The translations under genes and the position numbers were made by a program. DNA of 34,719 bases from Mogibacterium sp. (GTDB lineage: Bacteria; Bacillota; Clostridia; Peptostreptococcales; Anaerovoracaceae): the NCBI GenBank assembly GCA_017505405.1, contig JAFVPI010000008.1, positions 1 to 34,719 of the forward strand, written 5' to 3'. Positions within the stretch are counted from its first letter, which is position 1, and each line of letters starts with the position of its first letter. The notes beneath the pieces were generated by a model. That model did not search any database. It was given only the letters and a program-made list of their open reading frames with translations, and was not told the DNA's origin. Below are positions 31,026 through 34,719 of this stretch, piece after piece.

Positions 31026-32804
31026 CTACAGCTCTGCTGTCTCAGAAGCCAGCCAGACTGCAGTCTCCTTATCGAGCAGCGGAGTCAGCGTTTCCCTGAC
31101 CCACTTATGATAATCATTGACATAGCTGAGTTCCTTTTCAGTAAGCAGCTCCCTTTTGATCGCCTCTCTTTCATAAGGAACACATGTCAGCGGTTCATTA
31201 ACAATAAACCCCTCCCCGTCATTTTTAAAGAGAACAAGGTTTTCTATCCGTACGCCGAATCCGCCTTCAATATAAACACCCGGTTCATTCGACATTATCA
31301 TGCCCGGCTTCACAGGATATGAAGGTGAAGACGTTCCTGCTTTCTTTATGCCGTTAGGGCCTTCATGCACGCTCAGCACATGACCTACTCCATGTGAAAT
31401 GCCGTGATTGAACCCCAGCCCTGCAGCAGACAGTTCAGCTCTGGCTGCCTTGTCGATCTCCGAACTGTCCATATCAGGAGCGAGCCTGAACATAGCCATG
31501 GCGAGATGAGCTTTGAGCACATATGTATAATCAACCTTCATCTCCTCAGTCAGAGGTCCGACTGCAATAGTCCTGGTTATATCCGTGGTCCCGCCTGTAT
31601 ACTGTCCGCCGGAATCAACAAGCAGGAAACCTTCGGGCTTTACTTCGGCATCGCTCTCCGGTGTAGGCGCATAGTGTATGATGGCTCCGTCAGGGCCGTA
31701 TCCCGCAATGGTCTCGAATGAAAGGTCAAAGCACTCATCGCTGCTGAGTCTCAGATCCTTAAGCTTCTCAGAAACACTGAGTTCTGTTTTAGGAACTGTA
31801 TGACTTGTATCCTTCAGCCATTTTATGAGTTTAGTGACCGCGATACCGTCAAGCACGTGCGCACGTCTCATGCCCTCTATTTCCGCTTCATTTTTGATGA
31901 TCTTCATCAAAGCTGCAGGAGTAAACGCCTCATGTGTGCTGACTCCCTCAGGCACGGAATCATACAGTGCGCAGTTGCATGTTGCCGGATCCAGCCACAG
32001 TGTGCTTCCCGCAGGAACAGCTGAAACATCCCCGTAAACATCTTCATACGGCCTGACTTTGAGGAACGAGAGCCTCTCAGGCAGCCCGTCAGCCAGTGTT
32101 CCGTCCATTACATAAAGATACGTGTTATCCTGTGTCAGCAGAATGAATGAGAAGAATACCGGTGTATACAGGATGTCATCAGCGCGCAGGTTAAGCAGCC
32201 AGGCGGATTCCATAAGGTCTGTTATGAGCAGATGATCTGCACCTGTCGCTTTCATCTCTTTTCTTACTGCTTTGAGTTTGTCTGATGTATCGATACCTGC
32301 AGCACTGACCGGAAGCTCCCACACCTTGCTTGGCCTTATCTCAGGCCTGTCCTTCCAGATAATGTCTCCGAGATCCTTCTCTATCATGAAGCTGAACTGT
32401 CTGTCAGATTCGCTCAGCTTCTCTTTGAGCGCCTTGAAGAACTTCGATGAGACCACCCTTCCGTCAAAACCTATCACATACTCCTTATCTGAAGAGTCCA
32501 CCAGGCTCCTGATGAAATCAGTTACTGCAGGTACGCCTTCTTCCCCGGATCTCATGAGCTCGATCCCGCTGCCTTCAAGCTGTTTTGCAGCCTGCAGAAA
32601 ATACCTTCCATCTGTCCAGAGCCATGCTCCGTCCCCGGTAACCAGAAGTTCTCCTGCTGATCCTGTAAATCCACTGAGGAATGCACGCATTCTGAAAAAC
32701 GCGTTAACATATTCAGATCCATGAAAGTCTCCCGACGGCACAAAATAAGCGTCAATGCCCTCCTTTGCCATCAGCTTTCTTAACTCTATGATCTCTCTTT
32801 TCAT
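31026..32804 (-). CDS. Aminopeptidase P family protein (Xaa-Pro aminopeptidase, M24B)
   Basis: 592 residues, the long three-domain form. Two creatinase-like N-terminal domains (FLSGFTGSAGELLVTGDGA, LWTDGRYFLQA; second domain from about 180) precede the pita-bread catalytic domain. Metal ligands are visible in LLVDSGGQYTGGTTDITRTI (two Asp), HGVGHVLSVHEGP (His), SNEPGVYI (Glu) and VRIENLVL (Glu). It removes N-terminal residues ahead of proline, in the cytoplasm. AGGAAG lies about 9 nt before the ATG. Convergent with the S66 peptidase gene and divergent from pgi. Confidence 0.94.
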   Translation of the reverse strand: MKREIIELRKLMAKEGIDAYFVPSGDFHGSEYVNAFFRMRAFLSGFTGSAGELLVTGDGAWLWTDGRYFLQAAKQLEGSGIELMRSGEEGVPAVTDFIRSLVDSSDKEYVIGFDGRVVSSKFFKALKEKLSESDRQFSFMIEKDLGDIIWKDRPEIRPSKVWELPVSAAGIDTSDKLKAVRKEMKATGADHLLITDLMESAWLLNLRADDILYTPVFFSFILLTQDNTYLYVMDGTLADGLPERLSFLKVRPYEDVYGDVSAVPAGSTLWLDPATCNCALYDSVPEGVSTHEAFTPAALMKIIKNEAEIEGMRRAHVLDGIAVTKLIKWLKDTSHTVPKTELSVSEKLKDLRLSSDECFDLSFETIAGYGPDGAIIHYAPTPESDAEVKPEGFLLVDSGGQYTGGTTDITRTIAVGPLTEEMKVDYTYVLKAHLAMAMFRLAPDMDSSEIDKAARAELSAAGLGFNHGISHGVGHVLSVHEGPNGIKKAGTSSPSYPVKPGMIMSNEPGVYIEGGFGVRIENLVLFKNDGEGFIVNEPLTCVPYEREAIKRELLTEKELSYVNDYHKWVRETLTPLLDKETAVWLASETAEL

Positions 32805-32879
32805 TTCATATCTTCCTTTATCCGTTTTTTGTTGTGCAGCTGCAGGTCTCTGAGTTTTGATGCCGCCGCACTAAGAAAT

Positions 32880-32908
32880 ATTTTACAACTGTTTGATGCG
32901 CATCTCAA
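32880..32908 (-). promoter_or_regulatory. Promoter of the aminopeptidase P gene (TTGAGA-17-TAAAAT)
   Basis: TTGAGA (32903-32908) and TAAAAT (32880-32885) are 17 nt apart on the minus strand, about 75 nt before the ATG. Confidence 0.6.
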
Positions 32909-32954
32909 CTTTCACTTATGGGCATAATAATCGGTGAGATTCCCATTTTTTTCG

Positions 32955-32982
32955 TTACATGCAGCTCTTTTTATTGTAAACT
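32955..32982 (+). promoter_or_regulatory. Tentative pgi promoter
   Basis: TTACAT and TAAACT with a 16-nt spacer lie about 70 nt before pgi. The match to consensus is modest, and T-rich sequence around it allows other choices. Confidence 0.35.
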
Positions 32983-33052
32983 AATGGGTGAGAAAGAATA
33001 ACATAAAGCATCGTGTTTCTTGCGAAACCAGTCTTCATAGGAGGATATACTA

Positions 33053-34636
33053 ATGGCAAAATGGAAAAACCTTGATACTCTTGACACTTACAAAGCCCTC
33101 ATGGAGTCGGATCACAGGGTTGATCTGAGAGAAGTACTCGCAGGTGATGCCAGCGGAGAGCGTGTAAAGAAATATTGTGTGCCTATGGCATGCGGATTAA
33201 CATTTAACTATGCTTCCAGGCAGGTTGATGAAGAAGTGCTCGGCATGCTCACAGCTCTTGCTGAAGAATCGGATCTTGAAGGCAAGTTCAGAGAGCTGTA
33301 TAACGGAGCAATGATCAATACAGGTGAAAAGAGACTTGTGCTTCACCATCTTACACGAGGCCAGCTCGGTGATGATGTCATCGCAGACGGCACGGACAAG
33401 AGAGCCTTTTATACAGGCGTGCAGGCAAAGGTAGCTGACTTTGCAGCTAAGGTGCATGCCGGTGAGATCTGCAATGCTGATGGCGAAAAATTCACAACTG
33501 TCGTGCAGATAGGAATAGGCGGCAGCGACCTTGGTCCCCGCGCCATGTACATAGCTCTTGAGAACTGGGCGCGCGCCAACGACAAGCTTCTGATGGAGGC
33601 AAAGTTCATAAGCAACGTTGACCCTGATGATGCTGTAAGCGTTCTGAAATCCATCGATGTTGCCCACTCGCTGTTCATTCTGGTTTCCAAGTCAGGGACA
33701 ACTCTTGAGACTCTTACCAACGAAGCCTTTGTAAAGAACGCCCTTGAGGCTTCGGGACTCGATCCGTCAAAGCACATGGTAGCTGTCACCAGTGAAACAT
33801 CACCTCTTGCAAAGAGCAGTGACTATCTTGCTGCATTCTTCATGGACGATTACATCGGCGGAAGATACTCTTCAACATCCGCTGTGGGCGGAGTTGTTCT
33901 GTCGCTCGCTCTTGGTTCCGATGTGTTCGACGCTTTCCTTGCCGGTGCGGCTGAAGCTGACAAGCTTGCTGCTCAGGCAGATCCTATGTCAAATGCCGCC
34001 ATGCTGGATGCTCTCATTGGAGTTTATGAAAGGAACGTGCTCGGCTATGAATGTACCGCTGTACTTCCATATGCGCAGGCTCTTGCAAGATTCCCTGCCC
34101 ACCTCCAGCAGGCTGACATGGAATCCAACGGCAAGTCTGTCAACCGCTTCGGAGAGCCGGTAGATTATAAGACGGGTCCTGTTCTCTTCGGAGAGCCGGG
34201 GACAAACGGTCAGCACTCCTTCTATCAGCTCCTGCATCAGGGCAAGAGCATCGTTCCGCTGCAGTTCATTGCATTCAGAGAAAACCAGACAGGAACTGAC
34301 GTAGATATCCAGGGCAGCACAAGCCAGAAAAAGCTCGAAGCAAATGTTGCAGCTCAGATCGTCGCCTTTGCCTGCGGTAAGTCAGACGAAAATCTCAACA
34401 AGTATTTCGAAGGCAACAGGCCTTCAAGCATCATCGTTGGCGACAAACTGACGCCGGAGGTTCTCGGCGCTCTCCTCGCCCACTATGAAAACAAGATCAT
34501 GTTCCAGGGCTTCCTGTGGAATCTCAACAGCTTCGATCAGGAAGGCGTTCAGCTCGGAAAGGTGCTTGCCAAGAAAGTGCTTGCTCATGAGACCGACGGC
34601 GCTCTGGCAGAGTATTCAAAACTGCTCGACATCTAG
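33053..34636 (+). CDS. pgi: Glucose-6-phosphate isomerase
   Basis: 527 residues. Clear PGI blocks are QIGIGGSDLGPRAMYIAL, the phosphate-binding SKSGTTLET loop, ADMESNGKS with the catalytic Glu, the GTNGQHSFYQLLHQG signature with catalytic His, and FLWNLNSFDQEGVQLGK with the catalytic Lys near the C-terminus. It interconverts glucose-6-phosphate and fructose-6-phosphate in glycolysis, and supplies precursors for nucleotide sugars such as those used by the locus at 145-10756. AGGAGG lies 8 nt before the ATG. No separate terminator is seen in the 26 nt before the intron-like sequence. Confidence 0.97.
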   Translation: MAKWKNLDTLDTYKALMESDHRVDLREVLAGDASGERVKKYCVPMACGLTFNYASRQVDEEVLGMLTALAEESDLEGKFRELYNGAMINTGEKRLVLHHLTRGQLGDDVIADGTDKRAFYTGVQAKVADFAAKVHAGEICNADGEKFTTVVQIGIGGSDLGPRAMYIALENWARANDKLLMEAKFISNVDPDDAVSVLKSIDVAHSLFILVSKSGTTLETLTNEAFVKNALEASGLDPSKHMVAVTSETSPLAKSSDYLAAFFMDDYIGGRYSSTSAVGGVVLSLALGSDVFDAFLAGAAEADKLAAQADPMSNAAMLDALIGVYERNVLGYECTAVLPYAQALARFPAHLQQADMESNGKSVNRFGEPVDYKTGPVLFGEPGTNGQHSFYQLLHQGKSIVPLQFIAFRENQTGTDVDIQGSTSQKKLEANVAAQIVAFACGKSDENLNKYFEGNRPSSIIVGDKLTPEVLGALLAHYENKIMFQGFLWNLNSFDQEGVQLGKVLAKKVLAHETDGALAEYSKLLDI

Positions 34637-34661
34637 GCAGGCTGCATTAAACAGAACACGA

Positions 34662-34719
34662 ATCGAATAGGGCGGATTTCCTCCGCCCTTTCACACCACC
34701 GTACATGCCGTTCGGCATA
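34662..34719 (-). mobile_element. 3' end (domains V-VI) of a group II intron, cut by the window edge
   Basis: Read on the minus strand, the edge carries TGCC-GAAC-GGCA, a 2-nt bulge, and TACGGTGG, which fits the distal helix, loop and 3' strand of domain V. GTGTGAAA then joins a domain VI-like hairpin (GGGCGGA / TCCGCCC, 34669-34689) and the ending CTATTCGAT, similar to CCTACTCGAT ends of many bacterial introns. The inferred 3' splice boundary is 34662. The maturase gene would lie beyond the right edge on the minus strand. On its own the domain VI hairpin could be mistaken for a pgi terminator, and may also act as one on the plus strand. Confidence 0.6.

Noticed and set aside
34669-34689. Simple terminator for pgi
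   Set aside because: The hairpin is followed by only three T residues, and its flanks match group II intron domain V/VI order. It may still stop transcription, but that is not the best explanation of the whole edge.

Overview
The window reads as chromosome of a strictly anaerobic Gram-positive bacterium of the class Clostridia. The pointers are a trimeric bifurcating [FeFe]-hydrogenase (HydABC), a C_GCAxxG_C_C protein, a Firmicutes-type infC-rpmI-rplT operon with an L20-type leader, strong GGAGG ribosome binding sites, and secreted lysine-rich FN3/Ig-like proteins of the kind common in gut Eubacteriales. The family cannot be fixed from the sequence. Most genes lie on the minus strand; proC, an S66 peptidase and pgi are on the plus strand.

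Region 1 (145-10756, minus) is a surface-polysaccharide locus. In transcription order it has an Fe-S/CCG-domain protein, a Wzy/O-antigen-ligase-type polymerase, a secreted Ig-like protein, a phosphoglycosyl transferase that would prime the lipid carrier, a DUF4422 glycosyltransferase, a GlfT-like GT2, a Wzx flippase, a Gtf3/galactofuranosyltransferase-like enzyme, UDP-galactopyranose mutase and a fused two-domain transferase. The set predicts a galactofuranose-containing glycan made by a Wzx/Wzy route. No chain-length regulator or tyrosine kinase is present in the window.

Region 2 (10854-15514, minus) holds two large secreted modular proteins with nearly identical signal peptides and FN3 domains and the same promoter architecture. 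One carries three rhodanese-like domains and an Ig-like (Big_2-type) segment. The other carries a transglutaminase-like domain and two rhodanese-like domains. This is the most unusual part of the window.

Region 3 (15565-21226, minus) contains a C_GCAxxG_C_C protein, then infC-rpmI-rplT with a small membrane-protein gene coupled to rplT, then maf, a DUF308-type membrane protein, a DUF6765-type protein and a membrane protein of unknown function, then lexA. infC has a consensus promoter, an L20-type leader with an attenuator hairpin, and a predicted AUU start.

Region 4 (21239-25256) has a radical SAM gene directly ahead of lexA, behind a promoter that overlaps a LexA-box-like palindrome. Divergent proC, a small COG2426-type membrane protein and an M18 aminopeptidase follow, and then a highly structured 174-bp intergenic element.

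Region 5 (25271-34719) carries hydC-hydB-hydA behind a promoter that overlaps a possible Rex site, an S66 peptidase (LD-carboxypeptidase/MccF type), an M24B aminopeptidase P and pgi. The last 58 bases look like the 3' end (domains V-VI) of a group II intron lying antisense just after pgi, with the rest beyond the window. No tRNA, rRNA, CRISPR array or transposase gene was recognised.
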